DNA of 64,000 bases from Candidatus Methanomethylophilaceae archaeon (GTDB lineage: Archaea; Thermoplasmatota; Thermoplasmata; Methanomassiliicoccales; Methanomethylophilaceae). Under the pieces are notes generated by a model. That model did no database searches, was not told the origin of the DNA, and saw only the letters and a program-made list of their open reading frames with translations. The stretch covers positions 1 through 64,000 of the forward strand of contig JAFWTC010000063.1 in assembly GCA_017519045.1 (NCBI GenBank). Direction: 5' to 3'. Shown one piece after another: positions 17,979-27,841 of this stretch (its first letter is position 1; the number at the start of each line of letters is the position of its first letter). Both the position numbers and the translations under genes were made by a program.

Positions 17979-19646
17979 TCATGATGACTTGTGGGCGCGA
18001 ACACTTCTGCCTTCATCAAACATTTCAATGGTAAATTGTCCAGTGTTGATAATTGGCCACCTTTTCAGGACTTTTTCCAATAGTGCTTGTTGGCGGTGTT
18101 CTATTTCTTCGACACCCCATTTTTCATACTCGGCTATTTGACGGGTTTCTTCAATACTGGATTTTATGTATTCTTTCTTCTTTTCATCAAATAGTTTGTT
18201 GCTAATTATCCGATTTTTCTTTCCGTCTAATAGGATCATGTTGCCAAAGCGCACATGGTATTCCTTCCATGACTCGTGTTCTATCTGCCAGTCTTTGGGT
18301 TTCTTCGGTAATATATGTTCTAAATGGACATCCTTGCCCCTGTTGGTGATTTTTGTTTCGGTATGGCTATAGTTGTAAATTTCAACTAGGAGTAGTTTAC
18401 CGACACCTTCTTTGGGGGAGAATTTGGCGAAAGAAGAACTTACATCGGAGTCGGAGTCTGTAGTTGCGTATATTTCCGATAGTATTTGATCGGGTGTTTT
18501 AAGACCTTTAGATAATGATAAAGCCCACTCTGAATATTTTCTTTCATTTTTGTTAGCCGTCTTTTTGCCTATGACCTGATTTCTTAGAATCTGCGTCTCA
18601 ATCGCTTTTACGATTGAAGGGATCTAACATTTGTTGTCAGTATTGTATAAAGCGATTACTAATGGACAAAATGAACTGGCTCCGAATTGTTTCAAATTTT
18701 TTAGGCAGTCCACTGTATCATCATCAAAAATGGTACTTTTGCTATCTGGATTTACGATTTCTATATACAATTCCTCTGAATCAAACAGTCCTTTAAGGAA
18801 ATCATACAGGTCGGCATCGGGAATTTTGCTTATTCTATCGAATAGTTCTTTTTCACGAATAAACTCGTTAAGTGAGTTCCAGTAATATTTGATAAATTGG
18901 GTGGTAGCTTTAGGTCCTATTTTGGAGATTTTGTCTACCATCTCAATCCAGTTGTTCTTTATATATTCGTGATTTTTGTCCAGCCTGCTGAAGAAGTGAT
19001 TTTTCAAAAGATCTGGAACTTCTAAGGGAGATCCTCTTGCATTCAGAGTTTCAAATACGGTAAATGCCTGGGATAGAGAATCTGTTTCAACGTAAGAAAT
19101 GTGGAAACCATCAAGGAACCTAGTGGCGAGAATCTTGAGTTTATCTGGTGATTCGTCGTCGTTTCCTATGTACTCTATGGTTTGATCGTAAAGCTGCTGG
19201 TATGCATTTTTTAGTTTACGATCTATGTCCCGTTTCGGCTTATAGTCATGATTTGCACCTTGAACATAGTTCATGAAGAATTCTCTGCTATCATAACCGC
19301 TGGTCAGACGGTATTGTTCATCTGCAAATCCTATTGCATTATTGATTTTAGTACGTAAGGAGTCAATATCGTATTTTCTTTCTTTTAAAATATCACGTAT
19401 TACGCAAAGGAATATTGTGGATGTAGTGATTCTTTGTTGCCCGTCGACAATGTAGTTAATCGTATCGTCGTGGTGAATGATTATTTGCCCGAACAGGTAG
19501 TATTCGTCTTTACGGGTAATGAAGTTTTTCAGGTCTGTAAAAAAATCGTCTATATTGTCTTCGGTCCAAGAAAAGGATCTTTGATATTCAGGTATAGTTA
19601 GGTTGTTGGTAAATAACTCTTTAATTGCTTTATCAGACCACTTCAT
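17979..19646 (-). CDS. GmrSD-like type IV restriction protein (DUF262-DUF1524) with one in-frame UAG
   Basis: The first 340 codons form the DUF262 domain, with the NTP-handling motif VDGQQRITT near residue 68. After the TAG at 18624-18626 the same frame continues for 214 codons and supplies the DUF1524 HNH nuclease domain: HLEHILPKKP near 441, RFGNMILLDGKKN and SNKLFDEKKK. The join is seamless: SFCPLVIALYN before and IVKAIETQILRNQVIG after correspond to adjacent family segments. GmrSD and related enzymes cut modified phage DNA. Without readthrough the product would lack its nuclease. The DNA is AT-rich relative to the backbone, indicating transfer. Pyrrolysine insertion, suppression or a pseudogene are the alternatives. 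Confidence 0.75.
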
Positions 19647-19676
19647 AGAACCATTTGATCATTAACAATCAGATCT

Positions 19677-20627
19677 TTAGATCTTACGATAATGAATGAT
19701 TAAGGAGGATAGTGGTAAAGGGCTGTGGTGAAGGTCATTATACAATCCAAAGACTCTATTTGGTTGAATCAATAATCGGACATTCTGGTTTTTGTTATGT
19801 TCTACCATTTTACGCATAGTTTCATGTTGATCATGTATGAAATCACGATTTGAAGGGTAGCAATCAAGGCATGAAGGGCGATCTGCACTTGCATGGTAAT
19901 TTTTTCCACAGATGTAACAGTGGCCTTCCGGTTCAGTATAAGAAAAATTGTTGTATCTGGACCATGAGTCCAGACATCTTCCACAATAAAAATATGGGTG
20001 ATTTGAAGGAATGATATGATTACAACGGATGCAATGGCATTTGCGCAATGGGGTATCAACAGGTTCAGGGGCGTTATCGACTTCTGGCTCGTCATTGCTG
20101 CCGCCATCTAGACAGGACAGGTCTGTTTGAGATCTAGGTGTTGATCTCCATCCAAATAATCCGGATGGTATTTTGCGTATGCACTCGTCGTTCCATAGCC
20201 CGTGTGTTTTTTCTGCCATGTCTATAAGACGAGCGGCATGGAATGCCAGGTCCTTATACCCTCTACGATCCCTTTTATCGAATATGACGCCTAGTTCTTC
20301 ATTATTGATTTGAGAGAATGTGTATATGTTCATGGACATGACAATGCCCGCGAGTTCCATCATGAATATTTTGGCATGGACATTTTTAATGTATCCAATT
20401 GATGAGTTATGCAATCCTTTAATCCATTTTTCAGTATCGTCATCGAGTTCTTTCTTTCCATAGATAAAGAATGTTTTTACCCCTCTATCATCAGCGATTT
20501 CTATGATCTTTCTCAGTCTGTCGTTAATCATAAGATATGGGCTGGTTATGAAGATAAATTTCTGAGAGTCTTCAGCCATATGTGCAATTGCTGAATTCAG
20601 GTCATGTGTATCCAGAATACCGGGCAT
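19677..20627 (-). CDS. PLD-like nuclease-domain protein with zinc ribbons
   Basis: Residues 1-150 resemble a phospholipase D-superfamily nuclease domain, with a KFIFITSPYLM strand and one HxK motif (NVHAKIFMM) followed by SMNIY in place of the usual serine/asparagine residues. Only one HKD half is present, as in dimeric members. The C-terminal part holds several Cys pairs (CHCIRCNH, FYCGRCLD, CYICGKNYH, SCLDCYP), probably two to three zinc ribbons. It sits 30 bp upstream of the GmrSD-like gene on the same strand with matching AT-rich composition. I infer a role in the same defence island. Confidence 0.7.
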   Translation of the reverse strand: MPGILDTHDLNSAIAHMAEDSQKFIFITSPYLMINDRLRKIIEIADDRGVKTFFIYGKKELDDDTEKWIKGLHNSSIGYIKNVHAKIFMMELAGIVMSMNIYTFSQINNEELGVIFDKRDRRGYKDLAFHAARLIDMAEKTHGLWNDECIRKIPSGLFGWRSTPRSQTDLSCLDGGSNDEPEVDNAPEPVDTPLRKCHCIRCNHIIPSNHPYFYCGRCLDSWSRYNNFSYTEPEGHCYICGKNYHASADRPSCLDCYPSNRDFIHDQHETMRKMVEHNKNQNVRLLIQPNRVFGLYNDLHHSPLPLSSLIIHYRKI

Positions 20628-20690
20628 TAAAGGTCAATTGCAGGATGCATATAACCATATTCTGTTTTTTTTTTACCTGAGAGATTTGAA

Positions 20691-22505
20691 TTAAAAATCC
20701 ATCGTGCCGCTTTGGGATCCTATCCTGTCCAGTATTATCCCGATGGCATGTTTCAGGCCGTCATCGTCTTTTCCCGGGACCAGGGGGATGGCTCCGACAG
20801 ATGGCAATACCATGCCTTCACGCTCGTCCCAGAATTGCTCGTCCGGCGGCTTCACATAGTATTTCCCCTCTCCCGTTCCAGGATATAGGACGTACGACCC
20901 CATGCTTTTCAAGAGGGCGTCGCGGTACGTGTGCATCTTGTAGATGTCGTATTCCCAGCAGCCTATCTTCATTTCAGAGTCTTCGATGGCGATTTCAGAC
21001 GGGTCCTTGAGTTTCACCTTGTATTTGGAATCGAAGTTGATGATGCTCTTGTTCCCGTTGTTGGTTATGACCAAGGTGAAGTCTGGGCGGAGGCGTATCG
21101 AGTAGGACCTGAATTCTTCGATGTCCTGATCGAAGTCCTTGTTATAGTAGAACTCCACGGTGTATTCCCCGGATCTGCGGATTATCTCAAAACTGATGGG
21201 CTTCCTGAACGTCACAGTCTTGTTCTTGCCCGAAACTCTTAACGGAGGCTTGTTATCAGACATTTCAAAGAGGCATTGGTACAGTTTCAGATAGCACCAG
21301 CACTCATACGTCTCGTATACTTTCTTCTCATGTCCTCTGATCAGCTCCGGTCCCTCGTCCATTCTGAATTCTATGCTCATCCCGAGGACGATGTACGCTT
21401 CGAACAGCTCTCTGTATCCTTGTCTTTTCAGAAGCACCGTGGATTCGAACGGTTCATGTTCTAGACGCTTCACGTCCTCTAGCCATCTGTCTGATAGAAG
21501 ACGGTCGATGATCGAAGCCATGTCGAGAAGGCTGTCGTGAACGTATCCAGCCTGATTCATGAGAAAGCTTTCCATCAAAGTGTGGATGCGATCTTGAATC
21601 CTTATCAGAAGGTCTTTGACCAGCCTGTTTTCCGGAGTGTCCAGGGTTTCCTCGTACACGGTGTTCGGAATGTATTCGGGAGCGGCCCTCAGCCCCGGCA
21701 TGTTCGATACGTTCCAGCAGCCGCCGCTTGAGAAATGAACGATGTCGGATGGATCTATGGAGTATGCGCATCCGCTAGGCGCCATGTTTTTGACCTTCAT
21801 CAACACGGCATACGGGTTCCTGCGCACGTATTCGTATGAGGATTCCAGGTCTAGTTTTTCGAATATGTATTCCAGGATCAGAAAATCTTCATAGAAGTCG
21901 GAATCCGTTTTCGGTGACAATCCGTAGTTTCTGAACAGCGGCGATTTGTAGTCCAAGATAGCAGGCAAGGAGATCTCTGCTATCTCAGCTAGCATTTGCG
22001 GGTAATGGGTGAGGTATTCGATCTTTTTGGACCTCATCTCAAACGGAATCGATATGGTATCACTATAGTACTCGATATCGAAGAACCCTTTGCCCACATA
22101 GCTTTTCGAGTATAGTCTGTATGATTTTTCATTGTCGTCGGAGTTGAATATGCTGGGTTTCAGTATAAGGTCTGTATTCGACAAGGATTTGAGCCGATTC
22201 CCGACTCCGGCTATAGATTTCAGCTCCATCTCATATTCAGTTTCTTCAGACAGCAGTATGGGAGAAAGGTACGGGTCATCTCCACAATATATCTGTATGC
22301 CGACGTTAGGGTCGATTTCAGACTTTTCCCTAATGAATTGGATGTTCTGGGAGTTTTCTACATCTATGTACTCAGGAGGCTTGATGTCGGATGGCACATC
22401 GCCTGGAATATGGCCGACGCAGGCAATTCTCAGAGTGGCCACTAGACGATCTCCGATACGGAAGTCTACAGACAGGATCTGTTGGCCCTCAGTTGAAGGA
22501 TACAT
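20691..22505 (-). CDS. McrC-like nuclease subunit (DUF2357 plus PD-(D/E)XK)
   Basis: The 604-residue protein has a long N-terminal region of DUF2357 type and a C-terminal PD-(D/E)XK nuclease core: LRPDFTLVI, then INFDSKYKVK, the DxK motif seen in McrC-related proteins. It is the nuclease partner expected next to an McrB-type motor. I start at the ATG at 22505 (MYPSTEGQQ), which overlaps the end of the McrB gene by 17 bp. A longer start at 22574 adds residues without family look. Composition is intermediate between the AT-rich island and the backbone. Confidence 0.8.
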   Translation of the reverse strand: MYPSTEGQQILSVDFRIGDRLVATLRIACVGHIPGDVPSDIKPPEYIDVENSQNIQFIREKSEIDPNVGIQIYCGDDPYLSPILLSEETEYEMELKSIAGVGNRLKSLSNTDLILKPSIFNSDDNEKSYRLYSKSYVGKGFFDIEYYSDTISIPFEMRSKKIEYLTHYPQMLAEIAEISLPAILDYKSPLFRNYGLSPKTDSDFYEDFLILEYIFEKLDLESSYEYVRRNPYAVLMKVKNMAPSGCAYSIDPSDIVHFSSGGCWNVSNMPGLRAAPEYIPNTVYEETLDTPENRLVKDLLIRIQDRIHTLMESFLMNQAGYVHDSLLDMASIIDRLLSDRWLEDVKRLEHEPFESTVLLKRQGYRELFEAYIVLGMSIEFRMDEGPELIRGHEKKVYETYECWCYLKLYQCLFEMSDNKPPLRVSGKNKTVTFRKPISFEIIRRSGEYTVEFYYNKDFDQDIEEFRSYSIRLRPDFTLVITNNGNKSIINFDSKYKVKLKDPSEIAIEDSEMKIGCWEYDIYKMHTYRDALLKSMGSYVLYPGTGEGKYYVKPPDEQFWDEREGMVLPSVGAIPLVPGKDDDGLKHAIGIILDRIGSQSGTMDF

Positions 22506-23841
22506 ACCGCTGCTTCTCCAGGGTCTTGACCATCCTCTCGATTCTAGATGCGGACCTGTCGTATCCCCCGTCAATGCAGATTGATTGCATGGATTTCAGT
22601 CCGTCAGCGATCTCCTGTCCTCCATGTATCTTCGGCAGGATCTTCTGCTTGACCTGGGAGTCGAAGAACCTCTTGTATTGATGGAAGTCGCCGTGTCCGG
22701 TATAGTTCCAGGCGGCGTACATGAAGCGCATGATTTCGTCGATGGTCCTCAAGCCTATGGGAAGTCCCATTGACTCCATGCATTCCTGCAGCTTCTCAAG
22801 GTCATCGGCGATCGTGTCGGCAACCTGGCCGTTTCCAGAGGAGCGGATCGCTTTGATGATGTCGGGGCCTTTCATTCTCCTGATGGCTACCCCGTTCATG
22901 CAGTCTTGGAGATATTCCACATTCCCTGCTGGAGTTCCATTCGGTCCATTTCCGGACAGATAGGAAGATGCGGGGACGGAACTGAACTCTATGACGTTGG
23001 CGCGGTCAAGGACCTTGGGCGAGAACGTGTATGTTGTCTCATCCACGTTCACGGTTCCGACTATCATGAGGTTGTCGGAGATCCGCACCTGATCTGGGAT
23101 GGAGTCGTCGCTCCCGTTGTCGATGCATATCGCCTCCCCGCTTTCCATGGAAGACAGGATGTCCGAGAAATAGCGCTCCACGTGGGAGAGGTTCATCTCG
23201 TCCAGAATCAATAGGAACGGCTCGCCCGGGTTTCTATTAGCCTGGACGATCAGGTCTAGCGATTCGGTGCTTGAGTACTTGCCGTTCAGAACATTCCTGT
23301 ATCCTATGATGAAGCGGCTCTCGGTCCAATTCGATCCTACCGGGACGATACGATAGTTGCTGCCGGAGGTCTTTCCTTGGGGGATGAACATCCGAAGGAC
23401 TTCTTTCTCCTTTCCTTCAGTTTTCAGCCTTGTTATTTCGTCAGCCAGCTCATCGCTGTCCCTGAACCAGAAACGCGGGGTCAGATCGATTTCTCCCGTG
23501 GACTTGACGTTTCCAATCTCCACCTTGTATTCGCCATTGGCTTTTCTCCCGTCGAAAGGAAGGTTGTTGAAGAATTCATCTCTGCTCAGCGTGAATCCGC
23601 GGTTCTTGTCCGATTTGTTCAGGGTCACGCTGAACTCTGCCGTTTTGTATTCCTGGCCGGGTTTCGATATGAACCTGCCGTAAGCTTGAGCCAGTTTTGT
23701 CTTGCCGGTTCCGCTTCCTCCGCTTAGAATCACGAAAGGCTTGACCTTCAGAGATAGCAGGAAATCTTCGACCGCCTCAATAGGGAAGAATAGTTTTTCT
23801 TCTGATAGATAGTCGAAGAAATTGATACGGTCGCTTGCCAT
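22489..23841 (-). CDS. McrB-like AAA+ NTPase of a type IV restriction system
   Basis: The 450-residue protein carries Walker A GGSGTGKTK near residue 44, Walker B LLILDEMNLSHVERY, and the McrB signature GTVNVDETTYTFSPKVLDRANVIEF in short form (GTVNVDETT, then SPKVLDRANVI). McrB hexamers drive cleavage of modified DNA by the McrC nuclease. The usual N-terminal DNA-recognition domain is missing: the AAA+ core starts almost at once. Recognition may lie in the DUF2357 partner. I use the ATG at 23841; a TTG seven codons upstream is possible. It is the first gene of a coupled pair. Confidence 0.88.
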   Translation of the reverse strand: MASDRINFFDYLSEEKLFFPIEAVEDFLLSLKVKPFVILSGGSGTGKTKLAQAYGRFISKPGQEYKTAEFSVTLNKSDKNRGFTLSRDEFFNNLPFDGRKANGEYKVEIGNVKSTGEIDLTPRFWFRDSDELADEITRLKTEGKEKEVLRMFIPQGKTSGSNYRIVPVGSNWTESRFIIGYRNVLNGKYSSTESLDLIVQANRNPGEPFLLILDEMNLSHVERYFSDILSSMESGEAICIDNGSDDSIPDQVRISDNLMIVGTVNVDETTYTFSPKVLDRANVIEFSSVPASSYLSGNGPNGTPAGNVEYLQDCMNGVAIRRMKGPDIIKAIRSSGNGQVADTIADDLEKLQECMESMGLPIGLRTIDEIMRFMYAAWNYTGHGDFHQYKRFFDSQVKQKILPKIHGGQEIADGLKSMQSICIDGGYDRSASRIERMVKTLEKQRYVSFN

Positions 23842-24053
23842 AAGACAGCGTATGTCGTTCAAGTTGATAGGGTTTGTCTGATTCCATTACTGTAACAGGT
23901 AGAGAACCCATACGGTATCACTATAGTTCTATTTGGTGATGGGTATCCGCATGCTACGTTCGATTATTATTAGTACAGTCGATTTCGAAATCATCAAAGA
24001 TGTGGGGAAGTTTTTCGCCAATTAGAAATACCCCTTCGTATGTAACAATAATT

Positions 24054-24908
24054 ATGACAAACGGGGTGCTGGGGATAATAGCGTGTCCTATGGTGGACGA
24101 CAACCTCGTCTACAGCCTTTCGAAGGATCCGGAGGAGAAGGACATCCTGATCGTGGACAACAAGAACAACGTCTCCATCAGGAGCAAGCTGGACAAGGCA
24201 GGGATAGGGTATTCCGTCGTATCCTGGGACGACCTGCTGTCCGGGAAGCACAGCCTGGACCACGGGAGGTTCACGATCCTGGTCTACATGACCGACCTCG
24301 GGCTGCACGCGGTCCCGGAGGTCCTGAAGTCCACGGTGGAATCCCTCGCCACGGAGATGCAGCCCTTCGTCGATGCCATGGGCTTCTACCTGGGGACCTG
24401 CGGCAACTTCGAGTGGAACGCCCCCGCCTGGTGCAAGGAGAAGGGCTACAAGCCTTCCGCGACGTTCTGCGACAGGAACGGCCGCCTCTGCCACGACTGC
24501 GTCGGCATAAACATCGCCGGCGGCCCCAAGTACTTCGAGATGCAGAAGCGGTATCCCGGCCACATGTACGTCTTCCCGGCCATGGCCACCAACTGGGACG
24601 CCTTCAACGAGGCGGACTCGGCTAATTCCGCGGCAACCGAGGATTCCATCACCCCGGACATGAGGGAGTCCCTTGGGATTGAACCTGGCCACGACGGCTA
24701 CATGAGGTGGCTGCTGAGCCTCGGGGGATACGAGCACCTTCTCAGACTGGATACAGGCATCGGCGACAGGGAGGCCTTCGACAGGGACCTGCAGAAGGTC
24801 TCCGAGAGGACCCGTCTTACCATCAGGGACGCCGAGGACGGCTGGGCGGACCTCCAGCCCACGGACGACCTCTATGCCAAGTGCAAGTCGCTCCTTTCAG
24901 GCGAGTGA
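24054..24908 (+). CDS. DUF1638 family protein
   Basis: The 284-residue protein starts VLGIIACPMVDDNLVYSL and has many cysteines (LGTCGNFEW, CDRNGRLCHDCVGI), matching DUF1638. This family is common in methylotrophic methanogens and often found near corrinoid methyltransferase genes; no activity is proven. I choose the ATG at 24054, as the 18 codons before it include promoter-like AT-rich sequence. The Rrf2-type regulator gene starts 5 bp after its stop, so the two probably form an operon. Confidence 0.75.
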   Translation: MTNGVLGIIACPMVDDNLVYSLSKDPEEKDILIVDNKNNVSIRSKLDKAGIGYSVVSWDDLLSGKHSLDHGRFTILVYMTDLGLHAVPEVLKSTVESLATEMQPFVDAMGFYLGTCGNFEWNAPAWCKEKGYKPSATFCDRNGRLCHDCVGINIAGGPKYFEMQKRYPGHMYVFPAMATNWDAFNEADSANSAATEDSITPDMRESLGIEPGHDGYMRWLLSLGGYEHLLRLDTGIGDREAFDRDLQKVSERTRLTIRDAEDGWADLQPTDDLYAKCKSLLSGE

Positions 24909-24912
24909 CGAG

Positions 24913-25473
24913 ATGCGCGTGGACTCGGAGTTCACCGTCGGCATACACACGCTCCTGGCGTACGGGTTCTTCGACGAGGACAGGATAACCAGCGGCATGG
25001 TCGCCAGGAGCATCGGGTGCAACCCGGTAATCGTCCGCAAGGTGTTCGGCAAGCTCTCCAAGGCGGGGCTCCTGAAGACCGGGATGGGAGGCGCCCGCAC
25101 CGTCCTGGCCAGGCCCGCCGAGGAGATAACCCTCAAGGACGTGTTCCTGGCGACCGAGGAGGAGGACGCCGAGGCGGCGTTCAGCATGTACCCGGCCAAC
25201 CTCCGCTGCCCGATAGGCAGTGAGATCCATGGCATGCTCCTCTCCCGCTTCCGGTCGGCCATGGACTCCATGCTGGAGGACCTGTCGCGCACCACCCTGG
25301 CCGACCTCGTCGCCGAGCTCCCGCAGGATAGGCGCAGGCTTCCCGAGGAGCTTAGGAACCAAGTCTTCGGCGAAGTACGTACGCGTCCACGACCTCCCCG
25401 ATGTAGACGACATGGTCGTCCTCGTCGGTGTCGTGGTCCCTCTCCGGCATGTGGGGATAGTACCTCTTCCTGA
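24913..25473 (+). CDS. Rrf2-family transcriptional regulator; C-terminal boundary uncertain
   Basis: The first 140 residues are a winged-helix Rrf2-type regulator. The recognition region reads SGMVARSIGCNPVIVRKVFGKLSKAGLLKTG, shown here as its hallmark parts ARSIGCNPVIVRK and LSKAGLLKTGMGG. The three-cysteine iron-sulfur site of IscR/NsrR types is absent, since only scattered cysteines occur. After about residue 150 the frame runs antisense through the flavin reductase gene without a stop (Arg/Pro-rich tail), so the true end is probably near 25370. It probably regulates the DUF1638 gene upstream or the convergent reductase. Confidence 0.75.
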   Translation: MRVDSEFTVGIHTLLAYGFFDEDRITSGMVARSIGCNPVIVRKVFGKLSKAGLLKTGMGGARTVLARPAEEITLKDVFLATEEEDAEAAFSMYPANLRCPIGSEIHGMLLSRFRSAMDSMLEDLSRTTLADLVAELPQDRRRLPEELRNQVFGEVRTRPRPPRCRRHGRPRRCRGPSPACGDSTSS

Positions 25474-25906
25474 CGTCCTCCGGGATGAGCGAGACGTCCT
25501 GCTCCTGGCGGTAGACGACCTTGCATTCCAGCGTCATCGGGAGCTCCAGGATCCCCGGGACGGAGACCTTCTCCCCGTTGACTAGGGTCATTCCTGTTTC
25601 CTTGACCTTGTCCACGTCGCGGCCGCTCCTCCCTCCGCAGATTTTGAAGATCTTCCTGTCGTATGGGCCCGTAGGGATGTTTATCGTGAACTCGGGGTTC
25701 GCGTCCAGCATCTCGCGGGTGAACCTGCTCCTTCTCACGAAGGCTATGAACACCGGCTTGGCCCAGAGGTTCCCGAGGGCGCCCCACTCGATGGCCATGG
25801 TGTTCACCTTGTCCCCGCGCCTGGTGGTCAGGAACACGCAATGCCGGATAGCGTCCGCGATCTCGCCGGAGCGGTCGAAGACGTCGAAATGCTCCCTTTC
25901 TGCCAT
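25352..25906 (-). CDS. Flavin reductase-like FMN-binding protein
   Basis: The 184-residue protein matches the flavin reductase-like domain: CVFLTTRRGDKVNTMAIEWG, FIAFVRRSRFTREMLDANPEFTIN in outline (RRSRFTREML is the visible core), and a KICGGRSGRDVDKVKETG segment. Such proteins bind FMN and often act with iron-sulfur or molybdenum enzymes. The start is the ATG at 25906 (MAEREHFD); the track upstream begins at a TTG with no support. It is convergent with the Rrf2-type gene and about 50 bp from the metal ATPase gene. Confidence 0.8.
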   Translation of the reverse strand: MAEREHFDVFDRSGEIADAIRHCVFLTTRRGDKVNTMAIEWGALGNLWAKPVFIAFVRRSRFTREMLDANPEFTINIPTGPYDRKIFKICGGRSGRDVDKVKETGMTLVNGEKVSVPGILELPMTLECKVVYRQEQDVSLIPEDVRKRYYPHMPERDHDTDEDDHVVYIGEVVDAYVLRRRLGS

Positions 25907-25957
25907 GACGAGGGGGAGGGCGAGAGGATACAATACAGTTCCGCCCTCCCTTTCCGT

Positions 25958-27841
25958 TCATGCGGGAACGAGAGCCACGGGTCTTCCCTTCTTCTTCGAG
26001 TGCCTCCCGGGCCTCCATGGATTGTATGTAAGGAGCGCCGCGGCGGCCAGTATCACCGCCACGGACCCGGCGTTGTGGACCAGCGCCCCCTCGACCGGCC
26101 CTATCGTCCCCGTGAACGCCAGGACGGTCGCGGCCAGGTTCAGCGCGAGGGAGGACGCTATACCCAAGCGGATGGTCTTGAGCGTCCTCCTGGCCATGGA
26201 GAACACCCCAGGCAGCACCGCCAGGTCCTCCCCCATCATCACGATGTCCGAGGATTCTGACGCCAGCCCGCCTCCTCCGATGGAGACCCCGACGTGAGCC
26301 CTCTTCAGCGAGGGGGCGTCGTTGACCCCGTCCCCTATCATGCAGCACCTGCCGCTCTCTTCGATCTCCGACACTATCCTGAGCTTGTCCGACGGCATGC
26401 ACTCCCACACGGCGTCGTCCAGCCCCAGCTCGGAGGACATTCTCCTGGCAGGGGCCTCCGAATCGCCAGTGAGCATTATCCTGCGCAGCCCGAGCATCCT
26501 CAGGTGGCGCGAGGCGTACTTTGACGACGGGCGGAGGGTGTCGCTCAGCAGGGCGTATCCCGCGGATTCCTTGTCGATTCCGACCAGGACGCACAGGAAC
26601 CCTTCGGATTCGCGCTTCGCCGCCTCTGCCTCAAGCTTCTCGATACCCCCGGGGCATGTCCTCCGAAGAAGGGCGCGGTTACCCACTGTCACGGTACAGC
26701 CACATACCGTCGCGCGTATGCCCTGTCCGGGTATGTATTCGAAGTCCTCTACGACGTCATCCGTCTTCACGGATCCGGTGATCGCCTTCCCGATCGGATG
26801 CTCCGAGAGCGACTCCGCCGCCGCGGCCAGGCGGGAGATCTCATCCTTGTCGCGTCCCGACGTGGAGAAGAACCCGAGGCATTCCATCCTGCCCGTGGTC
26901 AGGGTCCCGGTCTTGTCGAACAGTACGGTGCCGACGTCCGCCATCCTCTCCATGGCGCCGCCGTCCTTCACGAGCACCCCGCGCCCGCCTAGATTGGCCG
27001 CCGCGGCCATCATAGCCGTCGGAGTGGCCAGGACCAGGGCGCAGGGGCAGAACACCACCAGGACCGTCACCGCGCGCTCCACGTCGAGCGTGAGCAGATA
27101 AGCTAATATGGATCCGGCCAGAGCCATGACGACGATGCGAGACGCCCATCTGTCCGCGGTGCGGACCACTCTAGATCTGTTGGCGTCCGCCTTGCGGATC
27201 AGCCTCTCCATGCGGGAAGCCGCCGACCCCTCCCCGGCGCTCTCCACCTCTATGTCCAGGCATCCGAACATGTTGGCCGTCCCGCCGTACACCCTGTCCC
27301 CGGCGGCGACGTCTTTAGGCAGGGGTTCGCCCGTCATCATGGACGTGTCCACGGACGATGTCCCCGAGACGACCGTCCCGTCCGCAGGGATCGTCTCGCC
27401 GGGAAGCACGCGCACTATGTCGCCGCGTACCAAGGAGTCCGGGCTCACGTCTTCGGTCCCGTTTCCTTTCACGATTCTAGCTTTGTCAGGCCTGAGCCCG
27501 GCCGCCATGCCTATGCGGGAGTTCGCGTGGGCCACAGTGGCCTCCTCCAGGAACGAGCCGATGCCCATGATGATGGAGACCTCCGCGGCTGCTTCCAATT
27601 CTTCGATCAAAACGCTGGCGACGATGGCTATGGACACGAGCAGGTCCGCCGTGATGTCATGCTCTTTGGCCAGGGCGACCGCCGCCCCGGCGATTATGGG
27701 TATTCCGCAGAGGACTATCGGCACCCAGACGAGCGCCTCCAAGCCTTCCAGCGTCATCGACGCGAGAAGCGACAGCCCTCCGGCGAGGATGGCCCCCGCC
27801 TTCTTCTGCTGAGCCTTCAAGGATTCGGTGATGATGCCCAT
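25958..27841 (-). CDS. P1B-type heavy-metal transporting ATPase
   Basis: The 627-residue membrane pump has the metal-binding CPC motif in its transport helix ([15 protein letters not shown]), the phosphorylation site [16 protein letters not shown], and the hinge [10 protein letters not shown]. No N-terminal heavy-metal-associated domain is present. Helix 7-8 residues (HNAGSVAVI) do not decide between copper, zinc/cadmium or another ion. The CsoR-type repressor gene just upstream and the operator in front suggest copper export. It acts in the cytoplasmic membrane. The upstream operator overlaps its probable promoter. Confidence 0.9.
   Translation of the reverse strand: MGIITESLKAQQKKAGAILAGGLSLLASMTLEGLEALVWVPIVLCGIPIIAGAAVALAKEHDITADLLVSIAIVASVLIEELEAAAEVSIIMGIGSFLEEATVAHANSRIGMAAGLRPDKARIVKGNGTEDVSPDSLVRGDIVRVLPGETIPADGTVVSGTSSVDTSMMTGEPLPKDVAAGDRVYGGTANMFGCLDIEVESAGEGSAASRMERLIRKADANRSRVVRTADRWASRIVVMALAGSILAYLLTLDVERAVTVLVVFCPCALVLATPTAMMAAAANLGGRGVLVKDGGAMERMADVGTVLFDKTGTLTTGRMECLGFFSTSGRDKDEISRLAAAAESLSEHPIGKAITGSVKTDDVVEDFEYIPGQGIRATVCGCTVTVGNRALLRRTCPGGIEKLEAEAAKRESEGFLCVLVGIDKESAGYALLSDTLRPSSKYASRHLRMLGLRRIMLTGDSEAPARRMSSELGLDDAVWECMPSDKLRIVSEIEESGRCCMIGDGVNDAPSLKRAHVGVSIGGGGLASESSDIVMMGEDLAVLPGVFSMARRTLKTIRLGIASSLALNLAATVLAFTGTIGPVEGALVHNAGSVAVILAAAALLTYNPWRPGRHSKKKGRPVALVPA

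Noticed and set aside
20660-20680. A T-run near 20668 as a terminator of the McrC-like gene
   Set aside because: It lies downstream of that minus-strand gene as an A-run in its direction and has no stem, so it does not fit a terminator for it.
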